Positions 14,411-22,015 are shown, numbered from the stretch's first letter. The stretch is 29,528 nucleotides of DNA from Bacillota bacterium (GCA_023435025.1 JAEYSE010000087.1:1-29528), one strand, 5' to 3'. The notes: generated by a model from the sequence alone, not told the origin. Translations and numbers: made by a program.

Positions 14411-15040
14411 TTATCTGGAGTAGAACTCAACGATCAAATGCTCTTCTATCGTCAGGTCGATATCATCGCGCTGCGGGAGCGCAATCACCTTGCCCGTAAG
14501 CGTCTCCGCGTTCATTTCCAACCACTTAGGGATTGGCTTACCCGCGCCCTGCTCACGCAGCGCTTTGAATACGGGAATATCGCGGGAGGACTCGCGCACG
14601 GTAATGACGTCGCCAACCTTGATAAGGTAGGACGCGATGTCAACCTTGTTGCCATTTACGCGGATGTGACCGTGCAGAACGAGCTGGCGGGCCATGGCGC
14701 GGCTTTCGCCCAAGTTCAGGCGGTACGCCACGTTATCGAGCCTGCGCTCTAAAAGGCTGAGCATATTCTCGCCCGTAACGCCGCGCATGTTAGAGGCCAT
14801 GTCAAAGTATTTCCTGAATTGGGATTCCAATACACCGTAAGTACGGCGGCACTTCTGCTTCTCGCGCAGCTGGATGCCGTATTCGGACTGTTTGCGGGTA
14901 CGCGCCTGGCCATGCTGGCCCGGTGGGGTATGGCGCTTGGTTACAGCGCACTTTGCGCCATAGCAGCGGTCACCCTTTAAGAACAATTTCATTCCCTCGC
15001 GGCGGCAAAGCCTGCAAACGGAATCTGTATATCTTGCCAT
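14411..15040 (-). CDS. rpsD: 30S ribosomal protein S4, zinc-binding form
   Basis: The 209 aa S4 nucleates 30S assembly on 16S rRNA and in many bacteria represses its own operon. The N-terminus carries C9, C12, C26 and C31 (SVCRLCRREG, GDRCYGAKC), the zinc-binding version. The S4 RNA-binding domain follows at about residues 98-160 (LERRLDNVAYRLNLGESRAM, RQLVLHGHIRVNGNKV). Length is slightly longer than the roughly 200 aa Bacillus protein. AAGGAG lies upstream of the ATG; rpsK is 12 bases upstream. The downstream gap to rpoA is the second longest in the operon and holds a hairpin. Confidence 0.97.
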   Translation of the reverse strand: MARYTDSVCRLCRREGMKLFLKGDRCYGAKCAVTKRHTPPGQHGQARTRKQSEYGIQLREKQKCRRTYGVLESQFRKYFDMASNMRGVTGENMLSLLERRLDNVAYRLNLGESRAMARQLVLHGHIRVNGNKVDIASYLIKVGDVITVRESSRDIPVFKALREQGAGKPIPKWLEMNAETLTGKVIALPQRDDIDLTIEEHLIVEFYSR

Positions 15041-15052
15041 AGTAAACTCTCC

Positions 15053-15457
15053 TTACACTCTTCTGCGCTTGGGCGGACGGCAACCATTGTGCGGGATAGG
15101 CGTCACGTCCTTAATCATGTTCACTTCCAGCCCTGCAGCCTGCAGCGCGCGGATCGCGGCTTCGCGGCCGGAACCGGGGCCCTTCACATAGACTTCCACG
15201 GTGTGGAGGCCATGTTCCATAGCAGCCTTGGCTGCGGTTTCCGCCGCCATCTGCGCCGCATAGGGCGTGGATTTGCGGGAGCCGCGGAATCCCAAACCGC
15301 CTGCAGACGCCCAGGAAATGGCGTTGCCCAGCGTATCCGTAATGGTGACCATGGTGTTGTTGAAGGAGGAGCGGATATGCGCCGCACCGCGTTCGATGTT
15401 CTTTCTTTCGCGGCGCTTGCGCGAAACAGTCTTTTTGATCTTTGTCGCTTTTGCCAT
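15053..15457 (-). CDS. rpsK: 30S ribosomal protein S11
   Basis: The 134 aa protein lies on the 30S platform and contacts mRNA in the E site region. Recognised by the basic N-terminus (KKTVSRKRRERKNIERGAAH), SFNNTMVTITDTLGNAISWA, GLGFRGSRKSTPYAAQMAAE, and the ending VTPIPHNGCRPPKRRRV. Length and motifs are normal. AAGGAGG precedes the ATG; the gap to rpsM is 15 bases and to rpsD 12 bases. Confidence 0.97.
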   Translation of the reverse strand: MAKATKIKKTVSRKRRERKNIERGAAHIRSSFNNTMVTITDTLGNAISWASAGGLGFRGSRKSTPYAAQMAAETAAKAAMEHGLHTVEVYVKGPGSGREAAIRALQAAGLEVNMIKDVTPIPHNGCRPPKRRRV

Positions 15458-15472
15458 TTTCGCTTTTCCTCC

Positions 15473-15841
15473 TTACTTCTTCTTGCCGCCCATCGTACGC
15501 TTGGGACCCTTGCGCGTACGGGCGTTCTGCTTGGTGCTCTGCCCGCGGACGGGAAGCCCCTTGCGATGACGAACGCCGCGGTAGCAGCCAATCTCGATGA
15601 GGCGCTTGATGTTCATGGAGACTTCGCGGCGGAGGTCGCCCTCTACCTTGACGTTGTGGTCAATGTACTCCCTGAGCTTGTTTACATCGGTTTCAGACAG
15701 ATCGCGTATGCGGATATCCGGATTTACGCCGCACGCTGCAATGATATTGGACGCCGTTTTGCGGCCGATACCATAGATATAGGTCAGGCCAATCTCCACG
15801 CGTTTGTCTCTGGGCAAGTCTACACCAGAAATACGTGCCAT
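15473..15841 (-). CDS. rpsM: 30S ribosomal protein S13
   Basis: The 122 aa protein sits in the 30S head and touches P-site tRNA and 50S L5. MARISGVDLPRDKRVEIGLT opens it, with an IYGIGRKTASNIIAACG helix-hairpin-helix and the basic tail RGQSTKQNARTRKGPKRTMG. I start it at the ATG at 15839-15841, after AGGAGG. The frame stays open a further 40 codons upstream into the palindromic spacer, but that extension has no S13 similarity. rpmJ is 298 bases upstream, so rpsM may depend on read-through of that spacer or on a separate promoter. Confidence 0.96.
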   Translation of the reverse strand: MARISGVDLPRDKRVEIGLTYIYGIGRKTASNIIAACGVNPDIRIRDLSETDVNKLREYIDHNVKVEGDLRREVSMNIKRLIEIGCYRGVRHRKGLPVRGQSTKQNARTRKGPKRTMGGKKK

Positions 15842-16139
15842 ATGGGTGTTACACCTCCTGAAAAAATAGCTCTTTGCTTTTATGTTCACTCCCGCCGGAT
15901 TGCGCGACTTTGTCGCGCCAGCCGCACCGAGCGGGTTCTTTTCCTGTTGAACCATAGCCAAACTGGGGCCGGTTCATACTTCCGGGCTGTTTTGGAGGCT
16001 TGCAATCGTCAAATTTGACGGCTCGCGCCAAATTTGACAGTTTTGCACGGCCGCCGCCCGGTAACGCTTTAAGCGTTGTAGGCAGCCGTGTGCAGCCCCC
16101 GCAGCTCTTTACGGATGCGCTGTCATCCGCTTGGAGCGC
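15842..16139 (-). repeat. 298-base palindrome-rich spacer inside the ribosomal operon
   Basis: No gene is supported. Four perfect inverted repeats stand out: GCGCGAC/GTCGCGC (15902-15918, 3-base loop), CGTCAAATTTGACG (16007-16020), AACGCTT-T-AAGCGTT (16063-16077) and CGGATG/CATCCG (16112-16129). GGTTC/GAACC at 15934-15953 is a fifth, shorter one. CAAATTTGAC is repeated at 16010-16019 and 16029-16038. Neighbouring junctions are under 40 bases. It could be an inserted interspersed repeat or a regulatory region. I found no convincing promoter. Confidence 0.5.
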
Positions 16140-16253
16140 TTAACCTTGCTTCTGCTTATGCTTGGGATTCTCGCAGATAATCATCACGCGGCCTTTGCGC
16201 TTGATGATCTTGCATTTCTCACAAATCGGCTTCACCGAAGGCCTGACTTTCAT
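16140..16253 (-). CDS. rpmJ: 50S ribosomal protein L36, zinc-binding form
   Basis: A 37 aa gene easily missed because of its size. The - strand reads MKVRPSVKPICEKCKIIKRK, then GRVMIICENPKHKQKQG. C11, C14, C27 and H32 make the zinc ribbon of the C+ form of L36, which contacts 23S rRNA at the base of the L7/L12 stalk. TTTAAGGAGG lies upstream of the ATG at 16251-16253. It is 30 bases after infA, its usual place. The long palindromic spacer follows its TAA stop. Confidence 0.97.
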   Translation of the reverse strand: MKVRPSVKPICEKCKIIKRKGRVMIICENPKHKQKQG

Positions 16254-16283
16254 TTCGTGTTCCTCCTTAAACTTGTGCTCACA

Positions 16284-16505
16284 TCAGTTTTTTGCGCGCC
16301 AAGTGATTCTTCCGCGCGTGAGATCGTAGGGGGAAAGCTCCACCGTGACCTTGTCTCCGGGCAATATACGGATAAAATTCATCCGCAGCTTGCCGGAGAT
16401 ATGCGCGAGTATTTTATGCCCGTTTTGTAGCTCGACCTCGAACATTGCGTTCGGGAACGAATCCGAAACGATGCCTTCTACTTCAATAACATCCTGTTTA
16501 GACAA
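16284..16505 (-). CDS. infA: Translation initiation factor IF-1
   Basis: The 73 aa OB-fold protein occupies the ribosomal A site during initiation. Its sequence SKQDVIEVEGIVSDSFPNAM, FEVELQNGHKILAHISGKLR, MNFIRILPGDKVTVELSPYD and LTRGRITWRAKN is a full-length IF-1. The start is a TTG at 16503-16505: GAGGAGG sits correctly upstream, the product then begins with the standard SKQD, and no ATG is suitably placed. The in-frame upstream ATG would add 26 residues unlike any IF-1 and overlap the KOW gene. Rare start codons on infA may limit its yield relative to the neighbouring ribosomal proteins. Confidence 0.95.
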   Translation of the reverse strand: MSKQDVIEVEGIVSDSFPNAMFEVELQNGHKILAHISGKLRMNFIRILPGDKVTVELSPYDLTRGRITWRAKN

Positions 16506-16524
16506 GCTATCCCTCCTCGCTTTC

Positions 16525-16809
16525 TTACTCAAGTCCATATCCCAGGGACAAAATGCTTTTGCGTATCTGCGCGTCCTGCACATATCCGCCTTGCGTCAGC
16601 TGCTCCCGTACCTCTTCCGCCACGGCGGGTTCGAGGCGAACGTGCCTCAGCTTCTTTTTCTTGGGGCGTTCCATTTTGCGCAAGTCTCCGTCAGCAAGCA
16701 GAACATATCCTTCCCCGGAAAGACCCACAACCAGAAACGCGCGCCTCGCGTCCCTTCCGGCTGTGCTTACCGCCACGCGGCCTAAGAGTTCCATGCCGCT
16801 TTGGTTCAT
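16525..16809 (-). CDS. KOW-domain RNA-binding protein, L14e-like
   Basis: A 94 aa protein at the position between map and infA where many Clostridia carry a small KOW (L14e/L6e/L27e-like) protein. The N-terminal half ELLGRVAVSTAGRDARRAFL plus VVGLSGEGYVLLADGD matches the KOW beta-barrel, and the following RKMERPKKKKLRHVRLEP is basic and suits RNA binding. A helical tail (about residues 62-94) follows. The function is not established; a ribosome-associated role is likely from location. The ATG at 16807-16809 overlaps the map stop (ATGA), indicating translational coupling, and GGAGGAG lies just upstream. Another in-frame ATG five codons later has no ribosome binding site. Confidence 0.85.
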   Translation of the reverse strand: MNQSGMELLGRVAVSTAGRDARRAFLVVGLSGEGYVLLADGDLRKMERPKKKKLRHVRLEPAVAEEVREQLTQGGYVQDAQIRKSILSLGYGLE

Positions 16810-17588
16810 GTCTCCTCCACTTCCGGGCCATGCTCCTCCTGTGTGAGCGTCAAAAGCTCAGGCGCACCGTCCGTAATGGCGATGGTGTTTTCGTAATGCG
16901 CGCTCGGGCGTTTGTCCTGTGTGACAACGGTCCAACCGTCCGCAAGCACCTGCACGCGGGCCGTGCCAAGGTTGATCATGGGCTCGATGGCAAGCGTCAT
17001 GCCGGGTTCTAATCGGATGCCGCGCCCGAAGCTGCCGTAATTGGGAACATCCGGTGCCTCATGCATTTGCCTTCCGATGCCGTGGCCTACAAGCTCACGC
17101 ACAACGCCGTACCCGTGCGCCTCCGCATGCGCCTGTATTGCCGCGGAAATGTCGCCCAACCGGTTATTTGCCCGCGCCATTTTGAGCCCTTCGTAAAAGC
17201 ATTCCCTTGTGACGCGCACAAGCTTTTGTACCTCAGGAGCTACCGTTCCCACAAAGAACGTGCGCGCAGCATCTCCGTGCCATTCCGCCAGATAGGCGCC
17301 AACGTCGATGCTGACGATGTCGCCATCCATCAGCTTCCGTCCGCTGGGAATACCATGCACAACCTGCTCGTTGATGGAAGCGCAGATGCTCCTGGGGTAC
17401 CCTCTGTAATTGAGAAAGGACGCTGTAGCACCTCGGCTTTTGATGATATCCACCGCAGCCCGATCCAGTTCCAGCGTGGAAACGCCTGGCCTGACAAGGT
17501 TCTTCATGGCCAGCAGCACTTCTTCCACGATGCGCCCCGCCTTGCGCATGCGATCTATTTCGGCGGGAGTCTTAATTGTTATTGCCAT
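16806..17588 (-). CDS. map: Methionine aminopeptidase, type I
   Basis: The 260 aa cytoplasmic metalloenzyme removes the initiator methionine from nascent proteins. All metal ligands are visible: D95 (SIDVGA), D106 (HGDAARTF), H169 (LVGHGIG), E202 (LAIEPM) and E233 (HYENTIAI). The substrate histidines H78 (VVHGIPS) and H176 (QMHEAPD) are also present. There is no N-terminal zinc-finger linker extension. The start ATGGCAATAA overlaps the adk stop by 10 bases and its stop overlaps the KOW gene by 4, so adk-map-KOW is a tightly coupled block. The C-terminal EEHGPEVEET is a short acidic extension. Confidence 0.97.
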   Translation of the reverse strand: MAITIKTPAEIDRMRKAGRIVEEVLLAMKNLVRPGVSTLELDRAAVDIIKSRGATASFLNYRGYPRSICASINEQVVHGIPSGRKLMDGDIVSIDVGAYLAEWHGDAARTFFVGTVAPEVQKLVRVTRECFYEGLKMARANNRLGDISAAIQAHAEAHGYGVVRELVGHGIGRQMHEAPDVPNYGSFGRGIRLEPGMTLAIEPMINLGTARVQVLADGWTVVTQDKRPSAHYENTIAITDGAPELLTLTQEEHGPEVEET

Positions 17589-18205
17589 CTGCCCAACAGG
17601 GATACGAGATCCGCATCCACTTCCTCCGGGGTTCGGTTGCCGTCAATGGTATGCAAAAGTCCCTTTTCCCGGTAATAGGCGATCAAAGGCGCCGTTTGCT
17701 TTTCGTACACACGGAGGCGATTTTCCACCGTTTCCGCCTTATCGTCATCCCTCTGATAGAGCTTGCCGTCGCAATCCCGGCAGCCGCAGCCCGCATGGGT
17801 GGAAATGTGGTGGACCGCCCCGCAATCCGGGCAGATGCGCCGCCCGCTGATACGGGCGACCAAGCGCTCGAAGGGGACTTCCAGGTTGATGACATGATCG
17901 ATGTCAGTCAGCCCCGCTAATGCGTCCGCCTGTGCGACGGTACGCGGGAACCCATCCAGCAAAAACCCGTTTTTGCAATCTTCATGGGCAAGCCGGAGCC
18001 TGACCATGTCTATGATGACAGAGTCCGGCACCAGCTCCCCCTTGTCAATATAGCTTTGGGCGCTGATCCCCAGCGGCGTTTTCGCCTTGCGTTCCGCGCG
18101 CAGCATATCCCCTGTAGATATATGGGCGATATTGTACCGCCTGCAAACGAGCGTTGCCTGTGTACCCTTGCCCGCGCCCGGCGGCCCTAGGAATATCAGC
18201 TTCAT
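17579..18205 (-). CDS. adk: Adenylate kinase, zinc-containing LID
   Basis: This 208 aa enzyme catalyses ATP + AMP = 2 ADP. The P-loop GPPGAGKGT is at residues 7-15, AMP-binding THR/ARG residues lie in ISTGDMLRAERKAKTPLG, and DGFPRT is near 84-89. The LID carries C125-x2-C128 (CPDC) and C140, C142 and C145 (CGCRDC), so it is the zinc-stabilised long-LID type common in Bacillota. The ATG at 18203-18205 follows GGAAGGAG; in-frame codons upstream lie in secY and are unlike Adk. It sits between secY (16-base gap) and map (10-base overlap), the classic spc order. Confidence 0.97.
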   Translation of the reverse strand: MKLIFLGPPGAGKGTQATLVCRRYNIAHISTGDMLRAERKAKTPLGISAQSYIDKGELVPDSVIIDMVRLRLAHEDCKNGFLLDGFPRTVAQADALAGLTDIDHVINLEVPFERLVARISGRRICPDCGAVHHISTHAGCGCRDCDGKLYQRDDDKAETVENRLRVYEKQTAPLIAYYREKGLLHTIDGNRTPEEVDADLVSLLGRWQ

Positions 18206-18221
18206 GCTTTTACTCCTTCCC

Positions 18222-19484
18222 TCAACTGAGGAAGCCCTTGTAATGCCGCATGAGCATTTGGTTCTGCAGCTGATCCATCGTTTCAATCGCCACGCTGACC
18301 ATAATCAGCACGCTGGTGGGGCCAAAGGGCGACTTGATGCCGAATATATGCAGCACCACGTTCGGGAGGATGGCGATGATCATGAGGAACAGAGCGCCAA
18401 AGAGCGTCAGCCTGCTGCTGATACGGGAGAGGTAGTCGCTCGTCGGCTTGCCGGGGCGGATGCCCGGTATGAAGCCGCCGTTTTGCTGCAGGTTCTTGCT
18501 CATTTCAATGGGGTTGAAGGAGATCGTGGTGTAGAAATACGCAAAGCCCAGTATGAGCAGCGCGTAGAACACATAATACACAACGGTACCCGTACCCATG
18601 TACTGTACCCAGAACTTGGAGAAGCCACCGCTCGCACTGGGATCCACAATCTGAATGATCATGATCGGGAACTGCGTGATAGTGAGCGCGAATATGAGCG
18701 GCATAACGCCGTTCGCGTTCGGCTTCATGGGAATGTGGGTGGACTGACCGCCATAAAGCTTGCGGCCCACCACGCGCTTGGCGTACTGCACCGGCACGCG
18801 GCGCACGCCTTCATTCACAAACACCACCAGCAGGATAACGGCCGCGATCAGTACCAAGATCAGCGGAACCAGCCAAGCGGAGTACACGTTGCCGATCTGC
18901 GGCGCGTAGGTGATGATGGTGGTGGGGATCTGAGACACGATGGAGGAGAAAATCAGTAGGGAAATACCGTTGCCGATGCCCAGCTCCGTAATGCGCTCAC
19001 CCAGCCACATCAGGAAGCAGCTTCCTGCAGTAGCGACGATACCGATCGTCATGTAAGTAAAGAAATTCGCGTTGTACACCGCGCCAGCGCCCAGGCTCAC
19101 GATGATGCCCACGGACTGTACCAGTGCTAAGCCAACGCCCACAAACCTCGTGGCCTGCTGCAGCTTCTTGCGGCCATCCTCTTCCTTTGCAAGGCGCTCA
19201 AGCGCAGGAATGGCAATCTGAAGCAACTGCACGATAATGGAGGCCGTAATGTAGGGCGAAATACCCATTGCGAATATGGTAAAACTCGCAAAGCTGCCGC
19301 CGGAAAGCAAGTTCAAAAAGCCCAATGCATCAAAGTTTGCCGTCTGCTGGGCAATAAAGCTTGCATTCACGCCCGGGATGGGAATAAAGCAGCCCACGCG
19401 GTAGATGACGATGAGCAGGAGCGTCATCATCATCTTTTTGCGAATTTCAGGGACTTTGAACGCGTTGACCAGCGTCTTGAACAT
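18222..19484 (-). CDS. secY: Protein translocase subunit SecY
   Basis: The 420 aa central channel of the Sec translocon has 10 predicted membrane helices. Recognised motifs are VYRVGCFIPIPGVNASFIAQ near residue 28, NLLSGGSFASFTIFAMGISPYITASII at 58-84 (plug and helix 2 region), the cytoplasmic loop YAKRVVGRKLYGGQSTHIPMK before helix 7, and PGIRPGKPTSDYL before helix 9. Length is normal. Its ATG overlaps the rplO stop by one base (TAATG), so it is probably translated by reinitiation; GAGGTGA provides an extra ribosome binding site within rplO. Confidence 0.97.
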   Translation of the reverse strand: MFKTLVNAFKVPEIRKKMMMTLLLIVIYRVGCFIPIPGVNASFIAQQTANFDALGFLNLLSGGSFASFTIFAMGISPYITASIIVQLLQIAIPALERLAKEEDGRKKLQQATRFVGVGLALVQSVGIIVSLGAGAVYNANFFTYMTIGIVATAGSCFLMWLGERITELGIGNGISLLIFSSIVSQIPTTIITYAPQIGNVYSAWLVPLILVLIAAVILLVVFVNEGVRRVPVQYAKRVVGRKLYGGQSTHIPMKPNANGVMPLIFALTITQFPIMIIQIVDPSASGGFSKFWVQYMGTGTVVYYVFYALLILGFAYFYTTISFNPIEMSKNLQQNGGFIPGIRPGKPTSDYLSRISSRLTLFGALFLMIIAILPNVVLHIFGIKSPFGPTSVLIMVSVAIETMDQLQNQMLMRHYKGFLS

Positions 19485-19927
19485 TACTCAATCACCTCAA
19501 CACTTCCGCCTTTGGCCTCGATTGCGGCTTTTGCCGTCTCGGAGAATTTCGCCGCTTTGACGGTAAGCTTCTTAGAAAGCTCGCCCCGTCCCAGAACCTT
19601 TAAGCCGTCCTTTTCGATCTTGCTGATGAGGCCCAGTTGCTTGAGCGCCTCAGCGGTGACCACGGTGTCATTCTCCAACCTTTCAAGGTCGGATATGTTG
19701 ATGATCGTATACTCTTTCGCGAAGATGTTGGTGAAGCCGCGCTTGGGCAAACGGCGTGCGAGGGGCATCTGGCCGCCTTCAAAGCCGTTCTTCTTGCTGC
19801 CACTGCGGGCTTTCTGGCCCTTATGGCCCTTTGCGGAGGTCTTGCCCATGCCGGAACCGGTACCGCGGCCTACGCGCTTTTTCGCCTTTGTAGAGCCGGC
19901 GGCGGGCTGTAGCTCATGCAGTTTCAT
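19484..19927 (-). CDS. rplO: 50S ribosomal protein L15
   Basis: The 147 aa late-assembly protein of the large subunit starts MKLHELQPAAGSTKAKKRVG and continues RGTGSGMGKTSAKGHKGQKA, the conserved glycine/lysine-rich extension that threads into 23S rRNA. The C-terminal globular half includes LGRGELSKKLTVKAAKFSET. AGGAGGGG precedes the ATG. It lies 11 bases after rpmD, and its stop codon is shared with the secY start. Confidence 0.97.
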   Translation of the reverse strand: MKLHELQPAAGSTKAKKRVGRGTGSGMGKTSAKGHKGQKARSGSKKNGFEGGQMPLARRLPKRGFTNIFAKEYTIINISDLERLENDTVVTAEALKQLGLISKIEKDGLKVLGRGELSKKLTVKAAKFSETAKAAIEAKGGSVEVIE

Positions 19928-19938
19928 GGTATCCCCTC

Positions 19939-20118
19939 CTATACTTCTTCCACCCTGATCAGGTGTTTTACCTTAAAGATTTTGCCCCTGGTGCAGGCGT
20001 TGTCCGGCTGCACGGTGACACTGTTGATTTTGCGAAGCCCCAGCGACTCTACGGTCGCTTTCTGATCCTTGAGGGCGCCGATGGTGCTCTTTACGAGCGT
20101 GATTTTTAAATTCGCCAT
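19939..20118 (-). CDS. rpmD: 50S ribosomal protein L30
   Basis: A short 59 aa gene. The - strand reads MANLKITLVKSTIGALKDQK, then ATVESLGLRKINSVTVQPDN and ACTRGKIFKVKHLIRVEEV. The beta-alpha-beta L30 pattern (KITLVKS-IG, then T-SLGLRKIN) and the VKHLIRVEE ending identify it. L30 binds near the 5S rRNA side of the large subunit. AAAGGAG lies upstream of the ATG at 20116-20118. It lies between rpsE (20-base gap) and rplO (11-base gap), its standard place in spc operons. Confidence 0.97.
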   Translation of the reverse strand: MANLKITLVKSTIGALKDQKATVESLGLRKINSVTVQPDNACTRGKIFKVKHLIRVEEV

Positions 20119-20138
20119 GTTACGCTCCTTTCTTTGGA

Positions 20139-20645
20139 TCAGTCGAGTATCTCGGATACCGTCTTGCCACGCAGCCTTGCGATCTGCTCAACAGTCCGAA
20201 GCTGCTTGAGGCCGTCCAATGTGGCCTTTACGCAGTTTGCCGGGTTGTTGGAGCCATAGCTCTTGGTACGGATATCCTTAATGCCAGCCATTTCAAGCAC
20301 GGCACGCGCCGGGCCGCCCGCGATAACGCCGGTACCTTCTTCAGCGGGAAGCATGCGGACATGCCCTTTGCTAAAGCGGCCTTCGACCTGGTGCGGGATA
20401 GTGGTGCCAACTAAGGGCACTTCGATCATATGGCGCTTGGCATCTTCGATGCCTTTGCGGACTGCTTCCGGAATTTCAGCAGCCTTGCCCATGCCGATAC
20501 CCACCTTGCCGTTTTCGTTGCCGACAACCATGAGCGCGGAGAACCGGAAGTTACGGCCGCCTTTGACGACCTTGGCTACGCGGTTGATGGAGACCAGGCG
20601 TTCCTTAAACTCGGGAGCTTCCTGCTCGAATCTTCTATTCTGCAT
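20139..20645 (-). CDS. rpsE: 30S ribosomal protein S5
   Basis: The 168 aa protein affects translational accuracy and mRNA helicase activity at the 30S entry. It shows LVSINRVAKVVKGGRNFRFS (double-stranded RNA-binding fold), VGNENGKVGIGMGKA, and the C-terminal S5 fold with GVIAGGPARAVLEMAGIKDI and KSYGSNNPANCVKATLDGLK. The ATG at 20643-20645 follows AAGGAGGG; earlier in-frame codons overlap rplR and do not look like S5. Length is normal for Bacillota. Confidence 0.97.
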   Translation of the reverse strand: MQNRRFEQEAPEFKERLVSINRVAKVVKGGRNFRFSALMVVGNENGKVGIGMGKAAEIPEAVRKGIEDAKRHMIEVPLVGTTIPHQVEGRFSKGHVRMLPAEEGTGVIAGGPARAVLEMAGIKDIRTKSYGSNNPANCVKATLDGLKQLRTVEQIARLRGKTVSEILD

Positions 20646-20658
20646 CGTCTTTCCCTCC

Positions 20659-21027
20659 TTAGAAGTCCAGCCCGGCCTTGCGGGCGCCTTCGGCCACAGC
20701 CGCAACACGGCCTGTGTACAGATAGCCGCCGCGGTCGAACACGACCTTGGTGACGCCCTTTTCCAGAGCGCGCTTCCCGATGAGTTCGCCTACGAGCATA
20801 GCTGCTTCCTTTTTGCTTTTATCGGCAAGCTGGGACTTGATGGACGCATCCAATGTGGAAGCGGCGACCAGCGTGTTGCCGACTTTATCGTTGATGACCT
20901 GTGCGTAGATATGGTTCAGGCTGCGGTATACGTTGAGCCTGGGCCTCTCCTCGGCACCGATGAGGTGATTGCGGGAGCGGTCATGACGTGCCTTGCGCAC
21001 AGCATTCTTATCGATCTTCGAAATCAT
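20659..21027 (-). CDS. rplR: 50S ribosomal protein L18
   Basis: The 122 aa 5S rRNA-binding protein forms the central protuberance with L5 and L25. The basic N-terminus (KNAVRKARHDRSRNHLIG) and RPRLNVYRSLNHIYAQVIND are typical, as is the ending VVFDRGGYLYTGRVAAVAEG-ARKAGLDF. AAGGAG lies 12 bases before the ATG, somewhat distant. Gaps are 24 bases to rplF and 13 to rpsE. Confidence 0.97.
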   Translation of the reverse strand: MISKIDKNAVRKARHDRSRNHLIGAEERPRLNVYRSLNHIYAQVINDKVGNTLVAASTLDASIKSQLADKSKKEAAMLVGELIGKRALEKGVTKVVFDRGGYLYTGRVAAVAEGARKAGLDF

Positions 21028-21051
21028 ACTACCTTGTCACTCCTTCCTTGG

Positions 21052-21594
21052 TTACTTCTTACCCGTCTTGCCTTCCTTGCGGAGCACGACTTCGTTATCG
21101 TACTTGATGCCCTTGCCCTTATACGGTTCGGGCTCACGCACCGCACGGATGTTGGCGGCCAACTGGCCAACCAGCTGCTTGTTGATGCCGGACACCACGA
21201 TCTTGTTGGGGGCGGGGACATCAAACTGGATACCGGCGGGCTCGATGAACTCAACAGGATGGGAGTAGCCAACGTTGAGCACAAGCTTGTTGCCCTGCTT
21301 CTGCGCCCTGTAACCTACGCCGACGATGTCAAGGTTCTTGGTATAACCCTTGGTGACGCCGACGACCATGTTGTTGATGAGCGTGCGGGAGAGGCCATGC
21401 AGCGCGCGGTGGCGCTTATCATCGGTGGGGCGCTTGACGGTCAAGACGCCGCTCTCCTGCTCGATAATCATTTCCTTGGAAATCTGTTCGCTCAACTGCC
21501 CCTTGGGGCCTTTCACAGTGACGGTGTTATCACCACCGACCGTGATTGTCACTCCGTCCAGAATGGTAACCGGAAGTTTTCCGATACGCGACAT
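21052..21594 (-). CDS. rplF: 50S ribosomal protein L6
   Basis: The 180 aa protein has two homologous beta-sheet domains and binds 23S rRNA near the sarcin-ricin loop at the factor-binding site. MSRIGKLPVTILDGVTITVG, VKGPKGQLSEQISKEMII, GVTKGYTKNLDIVGVGYRAQ and the C-terminal signature REPEPYKGKGIKYDNEVVLR are all present. AGGAGGTG precedes the ATG. Length is normal. Confidence 0.97.
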   Translation of the reverse strand: MSRIGKLPVTILDGVTITVGGDNTVTVKGPKGQLSEQISKEMIIEQESGVLTVKRPTDDKRHRALHGLSRTLINNMVVGVTKGYTKNLDIVGVGYRAQKQGNKLVLNVGYSHPVEFIEPAGIQFDVPAPNKIVVSGINKQLVGQLAANIRAVREPEPYKGKGIKYDNEVVLRKEGKTGKK

Positions 21595-21622
21595 TTCTTA
21601 CACCTCCTGTGTTGATGGTTTC

Positions 21623-22015
21623 TTACCAGACATAGGCGAGCACTTCGCCGCCGACCGCGTTCTTGCGGGCATCCTTATCGGTCATCACGCCCTTGGGGGT
21701 GGAGACGATGGCGATGCCTAAACCGCCCAACACCTTGGGCATTTCATCCTTGCGGGCGTATACGCGCAGGCCGGGGCGGCTGATGCGCTTGAGGCCCACG
21801 ATGACGCGCTGCTTGTTGGGGCCGTACTTGAGCTGGACGCGGATGGTCTTCTGCACGCCGTTCTCAAGAAGCTCGTATCCTTTGATATAGCCTTCGCTCA
21901 AGAGAATCTGCGCGATGGCCTTCTTAATCGTCGAGGCGGGCACATCTACGGTTTCGTGCTTTACCACCAGGGCGTTGCGGATACGTGTGAGCATATCTGC
22001 GATGGGATCGGTCAT
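21623..22015 (-). CDS. rpsH: 30S ribosomal protein S8
   Basis: The 130 aa protein binds the 16S rRNA central domain and in E. coli represses the spc operon. It starts MTDPIADMLTRIRNALVVKH and ends with GGLGIAIVSTPKGVMTDKDA-RKNAVGGEVLAYVW. Two ATGs lie two codons apart. The one at 22013-22015 has GGAGG 8 bases upstream, whereas the first (22019-22021) has only 2 bases, so I use the second. It lies 15 bases after rpsZ. Confidence 0.95.
   Translation of the reverse strand: MTDPIADMLTRIRNALVVKHETVDVPASTIKKAIAQILLSEGYIKGYELLENGVQKTIRVQLKYGPNKQRVIVGLKRISRPGLRVYARKDEMPKVLGGLGIAIVSTPKGVMTDKDARKNAVGGEVLAYVW

Noticed and set aside
15842..15961. N-terminal extension of rpsM by 40 codons
   Set aside because: The added residues are unlike any S13 and come from the palindromic spacer. 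A strong AGGAGG serves the internal ATG at 15839-15841.
20263..21615. Long + strand open frame of about 450 codons opposite the spc genes, with similar ones at 24512-25840, 27376-28575 and 15089-16018
   Set aside because: These frames are antisense to well-identified ribosomal protein genes. They lack ribosome binding sites and protein motifs, and are explained by the codon composition of the real genes.
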